Below are positions 34,206 through 45,859 of a stretch of 64,000 nucleotides of DNA, piece by piece (position 1 is the first letter of the stretch; each line of letters begins with the position of its first letter). The translations under genes were made by a program, and so were the position numbers. The DNA is from Perkinsus marinus ATCC 50983. Its lineage: Eukaryota; Perkinsozoa; Perkinsida; Perkinsidae. Where the stretch lies: NCBI RefSeq assembly GCF_000006405.1, contig NW_003215582.1, positions 300,852 to 364,851 of the forward strand, read 5' to 3'. The notes beneath the pieces were generated by a model. The model ran no database searches. It saw only the letters and a list, made by a program, of their open reading frames with translations, and was not told where the DNA came from.

Positions 34206-37200
34206 TCAACTTCGCACACTAGAAGCAGCGCTCCTGGATGACGTGCCAGCGGATGAGGACTGCGAAGAGGGAAGTTCAAGACGTGCGGGAGCAGGAGAAG
34301 ATCTCCTAGCCGATGCATGAGTGAGGGCATTCGCAGTAGCCTCCCAAGCCTCTCTGAGGACGGGTAGATGCTGATACAGCGGCGATGCGTCTAACTCACT
34401 TAGGAGTATCCGGGAACCTGCCCCTGATATCCGAGCGTAGCATCCATTCCGCAAGTGACACTTTCTCTTCCCGCAAGAGCAAGCCTCGTGACAACCACGG
34501 CTTCAATGCTGCCAGAAATCGTTCATCGCCCTCCGCAGCACTGATCGTCTCCTACAGCAAGATCACGCTGCGACATTTGAATCCTACAGACTTTGATGGC
34601 GGCTGCAAGTTCTTCATGGCCGCCCTTATTCAACTGAACTCCTACGCCTTTGCATAGGGTAGAGCTGAGCTTAGAGGCATCCTTTACACCACTCTTAGAT
34701 ATAGCCTGTCGCCATATCTGCAAGTACTCAGTGGATGCTTCACCGTGTCTGAGCCCTACCGCATTCAACAACATGCTCCAGTGAGTCTTCCATTGGTCAG
34801 ACCCTTGAAGATGATGTCGACGGAACTTGAGCGCCGCCATGACTTCGCTCGACAGTTCCGAGGAGCCATCCACCACTTGTCGCGTTAACCATGACCCAAC
34901 GCTGCCGCATAGGATTATGTTCGAGCGGGAGCAGTAGAGCCCAATGGAGCATGCCACAAAAGCGGCTTTCCTCTTATCAAATGAAGTCCCAGTGGGCCGA
35001 GCCATGACCAAGGAGACGGCCTCGTTGAACGCAGGAGGCCAACTTTGCAATAGCTTCACTGAGCCTATCAGCAAAACATGTGTGGAGCTCAGCAACATGA
35101 CCGGCCCTCTCACCTGGGAGGGATGCCTCGAGCATGAGTTCTTGCACATACTCGCCCAGGATCCTATCGACGTCTGCAGGACTCCTATCACCTATCCAAC
35201 AAGAATAACTGGAGATCAAAGACACCCAAAGGTTACCTCGCAGTTGATCCGAGTTGCCAATGAGATCTAATAAGAAGAGCTGAGCAACGAAGGCCGTAAA
35301 TCGCAGTCCCGCCGCCTCCTCCGCAACGTCGTGCTCGATGATGCCCAAGCACAACATGCCGAGATCAGCAATGCACAACTGGTGCTCCTCCGCTGCTGTG
35401 CCATCTGAGCAAGGCAATACTTGTGTGCCCACCTGACCACTCCTCACTGTAGAGCCGCCGCATTGAAGTCAATATCAAAGTAAGAAGAACCAGAGTGATG
35501 AGCTCTGGAGCAGGAACGTTTTCAAGGGGGGAATTGGCTTCCAATGCCGCAACTCGCCGGTCTGCCAGCTCTAGTAAGTTGGCGAGTAAACTGTAGTCAT
35601 CCCCAATCACATCCCAGTGCTTCGATAAGGCTACCATACGATGAAGCTCTAGCGTTAGAGGCCTGCAGCAAAGGCTTGGATGATTACCGCCGCACTCCGT
35701 GCAGACTCCACTACTCACTCTGTGTTGCCAGGAAGTTGAACCAGCTCGGAGCACTTCTGCTGCAGGGACGCGAGAACGGCTGGGGCCTCTCCTACCGCAT
35801 ACTGCACACTCAGCAGATCCGCCGACAGAGACAGCAAAGTATCATCGGTAGTCTCAATCAAAAGAGACTCCAAAGCCTCAACGCTACTGCTATCCAGCCC
35901 TTTGCAGTCTTCGTCCTTCCGCAGTAGCTGTCGGACAATCTCTGCAACGAGTACCTACCAAGAGGCTTGACCATCGACCATCGCCACCGCAGCAAACCAA
36001 CCAGATCTTCGGGGCTGTTTCGGAATTGCTCGAGGACCACCCGGATCCAGGGCTCCTCAGTGGATCCGTTGAGGCCTTCCAGGATGGTCTCAGTGGTGAA
36101 CTCGCTCCCACACAAGCGGACGGTCGCCAACAGGAGCGCCAGCAGCACCGTCTTCTCGGCAGGAGATGCCGACGGCTGTGATGCCTGAATCGACAGGAGC
36201 ATCCAACAACTAAGGAAACTGCCTCACCTGCTGAGAGGTGTCCAGACCCAAGAGGAGTGCCGTGTAAGAAATGAAGCAGCAGAGATAACAGCGGCGGGTG
36301 GGGCTGAGGCTGTAGATAGCTTCAGCGAGTCTGTAGGTCAACTCGGGGATCTCCGAATTGTTCCCGTATCTAGCATGACACATCTGATCGTCACCGTGTC
36401 TTTTCCTCATACACCTACTGAATGATGAACTCCACGATCATGAGCAGGGCAGTAGTCGACTCAGCTGATGAGGCTTCCTCTCCGACCGGCCATCCCCGGA
36501 GAACCCCTGCGAGAGATATTCGATAGTTATGATGAGGAGACGAACACAAGGAGACTCACCGGGATCACCAAAGACGTGGGCGTCCACGAAAAGCATAGCT
36601 TCCGATCGCAGGGCCAATTCTGGATGCCAAACCAGGTTCGACACTAACTGGAAGCCCTGGTCACTGAGGACCTGATGACGGTGGCCAGTATACCTCCCAG
36701 CGCTAACCCGAGCGATAACCCACTTGTCCCTCGTCAACGTCAATATCGTCGTGGTCGTCATTCAAGGCGTCCGACGACTCGACGATGGCGTTGAGGCACT
36801 TCACGGCCCACAACCTGGCAGCTCGGAAGCATGTGTCTATCAGTGACGCAGTGACCCCGACCTCACAGTGGAGTCCAAGTCGAAGCAGCGGCGGAGGACA
36901 CATGGCGCTAGTGTGGCCAGCTGTGGTCGACTCAACGGCACAGTCTTGATGTCTGCTTTCAAGGACCGATATGTTTGCTCTAGAATCTGAGGAGAAAGGG
37001 GAGAAGCAGAAGGAATACGACACATCGTCAGCTACCGTTCCCCTGACGACTGGGCTACGATCTGCCAGTCCCGGCACCAACCTCGCAATGACTGCTGCAG
37101 ATAAATCTTCGTCATCGATAGTGCCCATCCACGAGGCAAAGCCGGCCTATAAAGGAAACCGACCGAGATAGGGGCCAGCTGGCAATCCCGAGATCTTACA

Positions 37201-38532
37201 TGAGACAACACCAGCGCTCTGATGGACTCTGACGAATCATGACAGCGGTCGAGGCCCAGGATGCTGGTCATCCCTCGCAACACTCCCATCATACGCTCAA
37301 GGGACTGCTTCATGTGGTCGGCTGCAGACCGGCTGGGGACCCGACCGCCCAGTGGGGCTGACCCAGATGGCAGTGACCCTTCAGCTGGTGGTGATATCCT
37401 ACCAGTCATCTCCGCGTGCTTTATATCGGCTTCCTGGCCCTTGATGATTTCGAGAAGGCCCACGCAGCCGGCGCAAGCTGCCACTGTTGCAACCATACGG
37501 ACGTGAAGTACCGCCACAGTTGCCAAGGATGGGCCCTGAGCTCACATCAACCACGATGGCCGCAACCTTTTCCTACCCCGCGTTGGGTGCTGCCAGGGAC
37601 ACCGAGCAAGAAAGAGTTCAGTCTAGCTATGAGTTGAAGACCGTCCATACCGTCACCAGCGAGCGTGTAGTAGAGTGTACGGAAGAAGCACTCGAAATTG
37701 CGAAGGTGTCGCAGCCGACTCGACGAGGACTTCTCGGCGCTCTCTGAATGACGCGCCATATCGCGACCAATCCCCTGTAGTTCCAAGACTACTGACTCTT
37801 TCCAGCAGAAGACAAGGCGAGCTTCTGCCTCAAAACCACCAGACGAGGCAGTGAGGTGCCGCCTTCGGTTAACTGGTATGCCTCCACCACCATCTGAGGC
37901 GAAAAACTCTGCGAATAATGGCCCCCCCATATGTTCTTACTTGAGCAAGGTCATCAACAGCAGCGGAGGACACTCCTTGAGTATGCACTGCAGCATCTAC
38001 GTCGCCTGGTCTGACTAGTTCCTTGCATCCAGCTCCAGCAATAATGACATTGATGACCTTATGAAAGAAGAGTGTCCATAGCGGGCCCACAACAGAGAGT
38101 CTATACTGTTGACAATATGCTAGCTTCATTATTCCTGCGCCTGTCGACAAGCTTCGATACGAGCTGCCTCATGTGGTACTCTCCGCGACTCCCAAGGATG
38201 GTAGTAAGTTCGATCAACATGGCACTAGCCGGGACGGGCTCAGCTGAGATGAATAGCAATACCATTGACTAGGCGAGCAGGGCTGGGCTACAGCTTCGAC
38301 TTGTGCTCGACGAGGTAGAGGAGTTAGTAGGAGTCCGAGTCCGTCTGGCCCGCTTCCGTGGGGGTGTCTGAACTCTTTCTTGGGTCTCTGCTATGACATC
38401 GGGCATTCTGGCAAGAGGGGACTAATGCTGGATGGTAAGGACCACCTACATATGGTCGCTGTTCATTGCAGCATTCTGTGACCCTTCCCCTGCTGAAGTC
38501 CTACTGCCTCTGCTAGCTACAGAACGGGGCAT
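34206..38532 (-). CDS. SCC3: Cohesin subunit SCC3/STAG-like protein
   Basis: Minus-strand multi-exon gene. ATG 38530-38532 begins MPRSVASRGSRTSAGEGS, followed by a basic low-complexity tail with RKRARRTRTPT. Exons then give MRQLVSKLVDRRRNNEAS joined in phase 0 to VINVIIAGAGCKELV, which fits the SCC3 signature in which a WI.+Y.....A...L.N motif leads to a CGCK motif. The STAG core follows: MKQSLERMMGVLRGM, GLDRCHDSSESIRALVLS, FASWMGTIDDEDLSAAV, RLVPGLADRSPVVRG, and ALRSEAMLFVDAHVFGD further on. The C-half is HEAT-like, ending GDERFLAALKPWLSRGLLL spliced to KEAWEATANALTHASA and a Ser-rich tail. SCC3 clamps DNA with the SMC1-SMC3-kleisin ring. The call is based on motif order; the divergence is high. 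Confidence 0.68.
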
Positions 38533-39154
38533 AGTGAAAACGAGCAATAGACTACAAACATAGCATTGTATTCCCTTGCACAAACTGCCGACTAGAAAGA
38601 TCAACTCCTTATTTATAGATTTACTTATATTATGTTCAGAAACATGGAGGTTTGGGTGGTTGGCAACCACTGGTTGCCACTGGTTTATTAAACCCGTGGC
38701 GCTTCTAAACTTCATCTTCTATATACAACATCCTAGCTATAACACCAGGTCAACTACGAGGGTCAATAAACTAGGGTGTTGTGAAGCCACTCAAATGGAG
38801 ATAATCTAGAAGCCCTCCATAAAACTTAGAGAAAAAACATTATAATTGAGTTTCCAGGAACACCACGAGGCCTCCGAGCTCGTTCCCATCTAACAGTAAA
38901 TCACAATGCATTCGTCCTTGAACTAGCCCCATAAATGGACCTTCATCGAATACGTGTTCGGAAACATCGCGAGTTATCAAGTTCTGAGAGGTACACGACG
39001 TTGAATGCCAGTCTGCGCAGTTCAACGCAGACCTTTGAATTCGACTTGTGGCTGCTGAGCTGATGGCCTAGGTTCGACCTTCCAGCGGGGAAAACGTTTA
39101 AAGTACCTGAACACCTTGAAACAAGGTGTTCACAAGTAGCGCTCTCTTAAACTC
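38533..39154. other. Upstream region of the SCC3-like gene, with a hairpin
   Basis: No coding feature is recognised. Repeated GGTTGGCAACCACTGGTTGCC near 38658-38685 and a perfect stem-loop at 39108-39132 are the only structure. Confidence 0.45.
39108..39132. repeat. Stem-loop TGAACACCTTG-AAA-CAAGGTGTTCA
   Basis: Perfect 11-bp arms around AAA, about 25 bp downstream of the minus-strand frame that ends at 39155. It could mark that transcript's 3' end or be a foldback remnant. Confidence 0.65.
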
Positions 39155-39530
39155 CTACCATTCTATCTGAGCCTCACTGAGCAGTAGGTCGATGAACTCA
39201 GACGTTCCCTTCGGCAGACCCAGCGAGCGGTAAGCCTGAGTTACCATCAGAATCTGCACAGTTCTATTACGGGCCCGGAATGGACCACCTTGCCCGTAAC
39301 GTGGCGACAAGGAAGCCCATTGATAAGCAGTCAGTGATGGTGATGACCTTACGAGCTGGATGAGGGATGGAGCCGTGATAGTGGCCTCGACGCCATGTTG
39401 TGAAGGCTCTGTAGTAGACACGAGAGGCCGTCACCGTCACTGGAAGGCCCGAAGAAAGTATTGACAGAGAAAACACGACAGTGAGCAGGAGGACATCACG
39501 AGAAAAAAGGCCGCAAGTGTGTGATGACAT
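39155..39530 (-). CDS. Possible small secreted protein
   Basis: The 5' frame (from 39530, starting at ATG) encodes a signal-peptide-like start, CGLFSRDVLLLTVVFSLSIL. An overlapping frame ending at 39155 has the more protein-like C-terminus, AYRSLGLPKGTSEFIDLLLS. A GT-AG intron beginning near 39362 (GTAAGGTCATC) with an acceptor near 39234 would join them, but the phase is not certain. It lies 16 bp from the stop of the first IMPACT-like gene, same strand. Confidence 0.4.
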
Positions 39531-39546
39531 TTAGTGAGGAACAGGA

Positions 39547-41055
39547 CTATTTTGGCTTCTTCCCATTATGGTGGGCCCCGGGGTCGATCGCCCCCTCATC
39601 CTCGAGGATCTGTCGTGCCACCCGGTTGATGAGCTTGAACCGCAGCGGCCCCAAGTGGATGCCGCCGTACCATCTGAGACCAATCCTGCCACCTTTGGCT
39701 GTCCAAACCAACACCTACCGAGAGACTACGACCAACACTCCTTCGGCACCAGTAAGTGTGAGAAGCTCCTGAAGCTTCGTCCCGGCACCGCTCTCTCCAT
39801 CCGAGTCATGATCCTGATGATAGCCTGAGACGACTATCCTCGTGGAATTGGTAGAAGCCCTCACCTACCGAGATCTGCGGACTTGTCCAATTTCCCACTG
39901 CCATCCTTCATTCTGAACCGATACGCATACATGTTGTGCGTTGCCCTGAGTATCTTGTGGCTCTGCTTTAGAGTGTTCAACGCGACCTCCACATCTTCCT
40001 CGCTTTCAACGAATGCCAGGTGGGCTTGGAACTTGGACTGAAAGAGCAGTTCGTGTTCACCTCAGTCTGTACGAGCATTCTGTTGCCACTACTTTCTTCT
40101 CAGTGATAGGCTCCCCTCCCCTCAAATCGGACGGGTCCAGAGTTCTACATGCCTTCGTCCTTCCCTTCCCCTTAGAAGTGCCTTTCCGAAACTCCCCCTT
40201 GCGGCTCTGAGTACCACGTAACCACCATCACCCTTGATAAGCCCCTCACCTGCATGGCTTCCATCTGTTCCCTCCAGGCTTCATACTCCTCCGCTGCCTC
40301 TTCCTGCACCACCTCAGCCCTCGTGGCTTCCGCCTCCTGCTCCTGCTCGATAACCTCTTTCCGTTGAAGAGCTGCTGCCTCTCGCTTCGCCTGTTCCTCC
40401 TCCTCTCTGTCGGCCTCCCACGTCTCCCCGTACTGAGCGTAAATACGGATGAGGCTGTTCAGCGTCATGGAGTGCGAGATTGAGAATAAAGGCAGTGTTC
40501 ACTTAGTCAGGAGTACTTCTGATGGAGTCCCTAGCAAAGTCGAGAGAGGCCCACCTCAGTGATTATGTCCCTTACAGGAGCAAGGGCAGCAAGTATAGGG
40601 AAGACGTAGCCGGCCTTCAGTTGGGTCCATACATTCCCCAATACAAGCTCTTGTAACTTCTCTGAGGAGATGCGAGGGTTTTGAAGGGCATGGAAGAGTC
40701 GGTCGCCGTCGTCTCACTTAATTTACTGCCTACAGCCTCGGAGCCTTCCGCAGCTATGATCTCTGGGATGGCATCGAGCTTGAGAGGGTAGCCTCTAGGG
40801 AGGGTGAACATGAATGTGGCATCCGCCTCGACATCACACTCGCCGTGGATGGTTATAGCATAGCTGAGAGAAGGGAACTGGTACGATGAGGCCGCGGCAC
40901 CCCTAACCGTATTACGCCACATCCCCATCATCTGACCCCGATGGCCGATGCAGCCACATGAAGCCGACCTCGGCATCATATGCTGACCGAAGGGCATCAG
41001 CCTCTTCCAATTGGATAGCTAGACAGTCACGAGGGGCATAGTCTCGACGAATCAT
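39547..41055 (-). CDS. IMPACT: IMPACT/YIH1-like regulator of GCN2, copy 1
   Basis: IMPACT/YIH1 competes with GCN2 for GCN1 and so restrains eIF2-alpha phosphorylation. ATG 41053-41055 starts an RWD domain (LAIQLEEADALRSAYDAE, then after a 53-bp intron YAITIHGECDVEADATFMFT and RGYPLKLDAIPEI). A 67-bp intron leads to KLQELVLGNVWTQLKAGYVF. The next exon is a charged coiled coil (YGETWEADREEEEQAKREA). Then GEPITEKK splices to SKFQAHLAFVESEEDVEVAL and ATHNMYAYRF. The UPF0029/Impact core follows: YHQDHDSDGESGAGTK, VLVVVSR and WYGGIHLGPLRFKLIN. It stops at 39547-39549. All introns are phase-consistent. Confidence 0.92.
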
Positions 41056-41435
41056 GAACAAAGCCAGATGCCCACCTCAGGCTGCGAGAGAGTACCAATT
41101 CCAGTGTGCTCCATCATAGAATGCCATCCTGACCAAGCGCCCAACACAGACCTCCGTAACTAGTCCGAAACACTCTTTACAGAGACTGGAAGTCCCATGA
41201 CTGGACTGTCAAACAGCATGATAGCCTCGAGGAGTACCAAGAAAGTTTAGTCTGTCGAGGTGGAGTACGGCCATCAGCGCTGAGATGTGCCATAGACGAC
41301 CCTTTACAGGTCCTGAAAGGTCCATGCTGCTGCAGCCCCGGTCCAGCCCGGGTATTGACTGGCAGGACACAACAGGGGCTAGCTGATCAACAGCGCTTGC
41401 ATTAGAAAACGATTGATAGTTATTGAGGAACAAAA
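41056..41435. other. Spacer between the two IMPACT genes
   Basis: No gene is recognised; the minus frame at 41209-41433 lacks any family feature. It must contain the promoter of copy 1. Confidence 0.5.
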
Positions 41436-43042
41436 CTATTTTGGCTTCTTCCCATTATGATGGGCTCCTGGGTCAATCGCCCCCTCATCCTCGAGGATCT
41501 GTCGTGCCACCCGGTTGATGAGCTTGAACCGCAGCGGCCCCAAGTGGATGCCGCCGTACCATCTGAGACCAATCCTGCCACCTTTGGCTGTCCAAACCAA
41601 CACCTACCGAGAGACTACGACCAACACTCCTTCGGCACCAGTAAGTGTGAGAAGCTCCTGAAGCTTCGTCCCGGCACCGCCCTCTCCATCCGAGTCATGA
41701 TCCTGATGATAGCCTGAGGCGGACCGTTCTCTTAGTAATAAAATTGCTACACGTCCCTACCAAGGTCAGCAGACTTATGATCGCTTGTTCTTGCCCTGAA
41801 CCGGTAGGCATACATATTGTACGCCCGCATTATCTTGTGGCCACGCTTAAGGGCGGTCAATGCGATGTCCACATCCTCCTCGGTCTCGACGAATGCCAGA
41901 TGCGCTTGGAATTTAGACTGAGAGAAAAACTAGACTTCCCAGGCAAGCCCGACCAATATCGGGTCAATTCAACGCCGTCTCAAGAGAGAATTCGGGATGA
42001 CGCTGACACCCTCATTACTCTATCAAACTATCGACCAACGCCACCGCCACCACTAAGCTAGGGTTGAGGAGAGGTCCGGCCTCTACAAGGCAGATAAAAC
42101 ACTGCAGGTGCTTTTTCGAGACTACCCTAGCCACTACTCATGAGTTCCAACAAGTGTCGGGCAGATATGGGCATGGAGCCTACCATTACCTTCATCTGAG
42201 TTATAGGCTCCCCTTCTTTCCAATCGGTAGGGTCCACCGCACCGCGCAGCTTATCTCTCCGCTTCTCTTTAGAGCCCTTTTGGAGCTCCTCCTTGCGCTC
42301 CTGTACAGCATATCTCCTCCGTGATAGCTCAATCCCTTACCCATCCTACCTGTATGGCAGCTATCTGCTCAGCCCAAGCGTTATATTCTCTCTCTGCCTC
42401 TCTCCGGGCGAACTCCCCACGTCGAGTCTCAACCCGCTCCCGCTCGACGGCCTCTGCTTTTTGCTTCTCTCGTTCCATCTCCTTCACTTCCCAAGCCTTC
42501 CCCAGCTGAGCAGGACATCTGTTTGTTGATTGGCATCAGATTCGAGAGAGGCTCACCTCAGTGATTATGTCCCTTACAGGAGCAAGGGCAGCAAGTATAG
42601 GGAAGACGTAGCCGGCCTTCAGTTGGGTCCATACATTCCCCAATACAAGCTCTTGTAACTTCTCTGAGGAGATGCGAGGGTTTTGAATGGCATGAGAGAG
42701 TCGGTTGCCGTCGTCTCACTTAATTTACCGCCTACAGCCTCGGAGCCTTCCGCAGCTATGACCTCTGGGATGGCGTCGAGTTTGAGAGGGTAGCCTCTAG
42801 GGAGGGTGAACATGAATGTGGCATCGGCCTCGACATCACACTCGCCGTGGATGGTAATAGCATAGCTGAGAGAAGAGAAGTGGTACGATGAGGCCGTGGC
42901 ACCCCTAACCGTATTACGCTACATCTTCATCAGCTGACCTCGATGGCCGATGCAGCCACATGAAGCCAACCTCGGCATCATATGCTGACCGAAGGGCATC
43001 AGCCTCTTCCAATTGGATAGCAAGACAGTCACGACGTGACAT
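41436..43042 (-). CDS. IMPACT: IMPACT/YIH1-like regulator of GCN2, copy 2
   Basis: Tandem paralogue of the gene at 39547-41055 with the same exon order. ATG 43040-43042 gives MSRRDCLAIQLEEADALRSA. The RWD exons and introns, and the last exon pair (41470-41717), are almost base-for-base the same as copy 1. The centre differs: the coiled coil reads LGKAWEVKEMEREKQKAEAV, the basic exon ERKEELQKGSKEKRRDK, then GEPITQMK, a roughly 250-bp intron, SKFQAHLAFVETEEDVDIAL and MRAYNMYAYRF, so the conserved THN triplet is altered to AYN. The frame is open throughout and both copies look functional. It stops at 41436-41438. Confidence 0.9.
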
Positions 43043-43411
43043 GGTTATAAATCATAAAAATTGCACTGTTCAGCTTGCCTTACCACACATCCGAGTACAC
43101 AACAACTTCCTTCATAAGACGACCACTCCACTGTGGCCCAACTAGTTCAACCTAGTCTAAACGCAAATCCTGATTCCATCTGGGTTCAACTGTTAACAAT
43201 GGTAGAGAATGGTGCGTCTAGTAGTGGAACTAAGAGTTCGGTTGGGGCTGTACCCGTCATATGAACTACCTCTGATTGTTATACCGAATAGCCTCCGAGT
43301 GTATCACCGCTTCCGTCCTTCTCCCTCCATGAGGCTATGACGATATAAAGAGTTTCGATAGCGCCTTCGTGTGGAATGGCAATTCAGCTGTGCAGTCCAC
43401 AACGTGCAGCT
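43043..43411. other. Spacer before the minisatellite
   Basis: Contains the presumed promoter of IMPACT copy 2. Nothing else is recognised. Confidence 0.4.
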
Positions 43412-44009
43412 CTAAGCACAAGCCTCATCATGAGAGTCCTGGCATAGCTGCCCCGCGAACACTAAGCACAAGCCTCATCATGAGAGTACTGGCATAGCTG
43501 CCCCGCGAACACTAAGCACAAGCCTCATCATGAGAGTACTGGCATAGCTGCCCCGCGAACACTGAACACAAGCCTCATCATGAGAGTACTGGCATAGCTG
43601 CCCCGCGAACACTGAGCAGAAGCCTCATCATGAGAGTACTGGCATAGCTGCCCCGCGAACACTGAGCAGAAGCCTTATCATGAGAGTACTGGCATAGCTG
43701 CCCCGCGAACACTAAGCACAAGCCTCATCATGAGAGTACCGGCATAGCTGCCCCGCGAACACTAAGCACAAGCCTCATCATGAGAGTACCGGCATAGCTG
43801 CCCCGCGAACACTGAGCAAGCCTCATCATGAGAGTACCGGCATAGTTGCCCCGCAAGCACTAAGCACAAGCCTCATCATGAGAGTACTGGCATAGCTGCC
43901 CCGCGAACACTAAGCACAAGCCTCATCATGAAAGTACTGGCATAGCTGCCCCGCGAACACTAAGCACAAGCCTCATCATGAGAGTACTGGCATAGCTGCC
44001 CCGCAAGCA
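43412..44009. repeat. Minisatellite, 50-bp unit, 12 copies
   Basis: Units start at 43412, 43462, 43512, 43562, 43612, 43662, 43712, 43762, 43812, 43860, 43910 and 43960. All are 50 bp except the ninth (48 bp, lacking two bases in the AAGCACAAGC part). The core is CTCATCATGAGAGTACTGGC followed by ATAGCTGCCCCGCGAACA. Units differ by one to a few substitutions, and variants cluster (ACTGG against ACCGG), as expected from slippage or unequal exchange. A 50-bp period is not a multiple of three, so it is not coding. There are no spacers, so it is not a CRISPR array. Confidence 0.97.
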
Positions 44010-44373
44010 CGTAATTTAAGGTCCGAGCAACGAGATATATATTCCTGAAGGAACGGAATCGAAAATCCGAAGGTCTGCTCGAAGAACTTGGAAATTCTAT
44101 TAACGCGAACTTGTACACATTCTATCGAACTCGGACGAATTTGAAAGTTTTAAATGTGAGTATGATCTTCCCGTTTCGGATTCGTGCCTCCAACTTCGCG
44201 CGTCCTGACAAAATTTCTGGTTCCGAAATCGAACTTGATGTTCGTTAGGTGTAGTGCGGTGGCTCCAGCCTGAGCGTGACTGCGATGGGCGCTAGCTCCA
44301 CGTACAACTTCCCAACCTTTATACGGGCTTTGCAGACAACTAAAGAATTTCTTGCCTATTGTAACGAATACGA
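44010..44373. other. AT-richer spacer after the minisatellite
   Basis: TTCGAA-type and GAAATTC-type words recur, similar in flavour to 46750-46910. No gene is recognised. Confidence 0.4.
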
Positions 44374-44876
44374 TTGGATACTGAATTTGTTGGTGCTGAA
44401 TGCTGCTGCTACTGCTTCCACTCGTGGCCCACCACGTTTGAGTGTTTGAGTAAGCATATCAAGGCTCTTAAGTGGCTTGCAGATTGGTACGGTAGGCGTC
44501 CCATAAGGCGTTTAATCATTTTATCAGTATTATCATCACTCTATCTCGGGGCGGCTTGTTCATTGTGTCGCACGGATGTGGTCTCGACTGTACAGTTCCA
44601 TGAGAGGGCTGCCACAGGTCACCGGCATACAAGATTGGAGCGTGAATCTGGTCGGCTATGGCAGGGGCGTTGACTGTCGCCGACAGTCTGTCGGTATATG
44701 GGTGGGGGACCGATGCTGTTCATAACAGTGCCCTTATCTGGATTGAGCTGGCGGAGACTCCCCTACAGCTGGTGGCAGCCTCTAGCGGCAGGGTTGGGGA
44801 TGAGAAGTGGAAGTCGAAAGTGGAGGAGATGTCAATACCAACCACGCCCATACCGACCACTATCGTAGGTAGATAA
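44374..44876 (+). CDS. Hypothetical membrane protein, 5' end unresolved
   Basis: The first frame carries a basic stretch then a membrane helix (GRRPIRRLIILSVLSSLYLG). The second frame reads ALTVADSLSVYGWGTDAV, then SALIWIELAETPLQLVAAS, and ends with a Pro/Thr-rich tail (MSIPTTPIPTTIVGR) at the stop 44874-44876. The frames can be joined in phase by removing GTGAATC...ATGGCAG (about 23 nt near 44641-44663), which is shorter than a normal intron. No ATG precedes the first part. No family is recognised. It is the upstream neighbour of IMP3. Confidence 0.35.
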
Positions 44877-45093
44877 GCATGAGCTGCCCCGCAGAACCAC
44901 GCCTTCTCTGGTGGGGTTCAGTGGCGTAAGAATCCTGCCTCATCGGGGCATGATTGTTTTTGATTGGTGTTGCTCGGCCACGGTATGTAGTTATCAATTC
45001 TATCGTTCTTATGTGATAGTAGCTTCTGCACTGGGAAGGAGAGTGTTGAGTGGTCGGGGGTAGTAATTTTGCCAAAAGGTTTTCGCCTCGATA

Positions 45094-45828
45094 ATGCGAC
45101 AATTAAAGCCTCATGAGCAGAAGCTGCTCCGTAAGGTGAACTTGTATCAGTGGAAGAGAGATGATAACAACGTCCGCGAGGCAAAGATCATCCGGAAATA
45201 TGGCATCCAAGACAGAGAGGATTACACAAGGTAGGATGCCTTAGCGGTCTTACTCCTGGCCGAGGTGCGGGAAAAGATACAATAAGCTGTCGGGATTGGT
45301 CACGAAAGTTGTAGCGCAGTTGAGGAAACTGCCTGCTAGCGATGAGGAACGTATCAAGATGACCGAGGTCCTTCTTGATAAACTGTAGGGCATTGGTCTT
45401 AGCCGTATGCGGATGACTGTAGTCTAGATACACCATGGGAGTAATTCCCACCGCGTCGTCGCTGGACAAGTGCGTTGAGCTCTCAGCCTCGTCTTTCGCT
45501 CGGAGGCGGCTCTCAGTTGTTGTAACGCGGAATCACTTTACTGAGCAAGTAGGATTCGATGGTAGTATACTTGTAACCATTCCAGGTGGTCTTAGGTCTC
45601 GCAGGCTAACCGCTACATCGAACAAGGGCATATCTCTATCGGCCCCGATGTCGTTAGTGACCCAGCAATGCATGTCACAAGGGAGATGGAGGACTGCCTT
45701 CAGTGGAGCCAAGGGTCTAAGGTACTACCCCCCATAGTGGTATTAGCTTGCACAATCGTCTTTCTTAGGTCAAACGTAACGTCATGGAGTTCAATGAGGA
45801 GCTCGATGACTTTGAGCTTATGGGTTGA
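45094..45828 (+). CDS. IMP3: U3 snoRNP protein IMP3 (small-subunit processome)
   Basis: Component of the U3 snoRNP needed for early 18S rRNA processing, with an S4-type RNA-binding domain. ATG 45094 starts MRQLKPHEQKLLRKVNLYQW, and KYGIQDREDYTR follows; these are the family's signature. Further exons: YNKLSGLVTKVVAQLRKLP, TEVLLDKLYTMGVIPTASSL, FARRRLSVVV, then ANRYIEQGHISIGPDVVSDP, HVTREMEDCLQW, and VKRNVMEFNEELDDFELMG at the end. Introns begin near 45231, 45386, 45551 and 45720 and are 40-60 bp each. The length (about 180 residues) is normal. The opposite-strand gene downstream is convergent. Confidence 0.96.
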
Positions 45829-45859
45829 CGGCTCATTACGTTTCTTCATACTACGTCCT

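Noticed and set aside
34111-34320. Plus-strand frame with a basic start (HRVNRRRRRTHFEFG)
   Set aside because: It overlaps antisense the Ser-rich C-terminus of the SCC3-like gene, which splices in phase.
40915-40970. A 13-bp intron (GTAATACGGTTAG) in IMPACT copy 1
   Set aside because: A 53-bp intron from the same donor to the CTCTCAG acceptor keeps the frame and a better RWD alignment. The same applies to a 14-bp alternative further on, where a 67-bp intron fits.
39568-41717. Identical 86-residue plus-strand frames at 39568-39828 and 41457-41717
   Set aside because: They are antisense to the last IMPACT exons; the minus strand gives WYGGIHLGPLRF, the family signature.
43412-44009. CRISPR array
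   Set aside because: Repeats are contiguous, without unique spacers, and the host is eukaryotic. It is a minisatellite.
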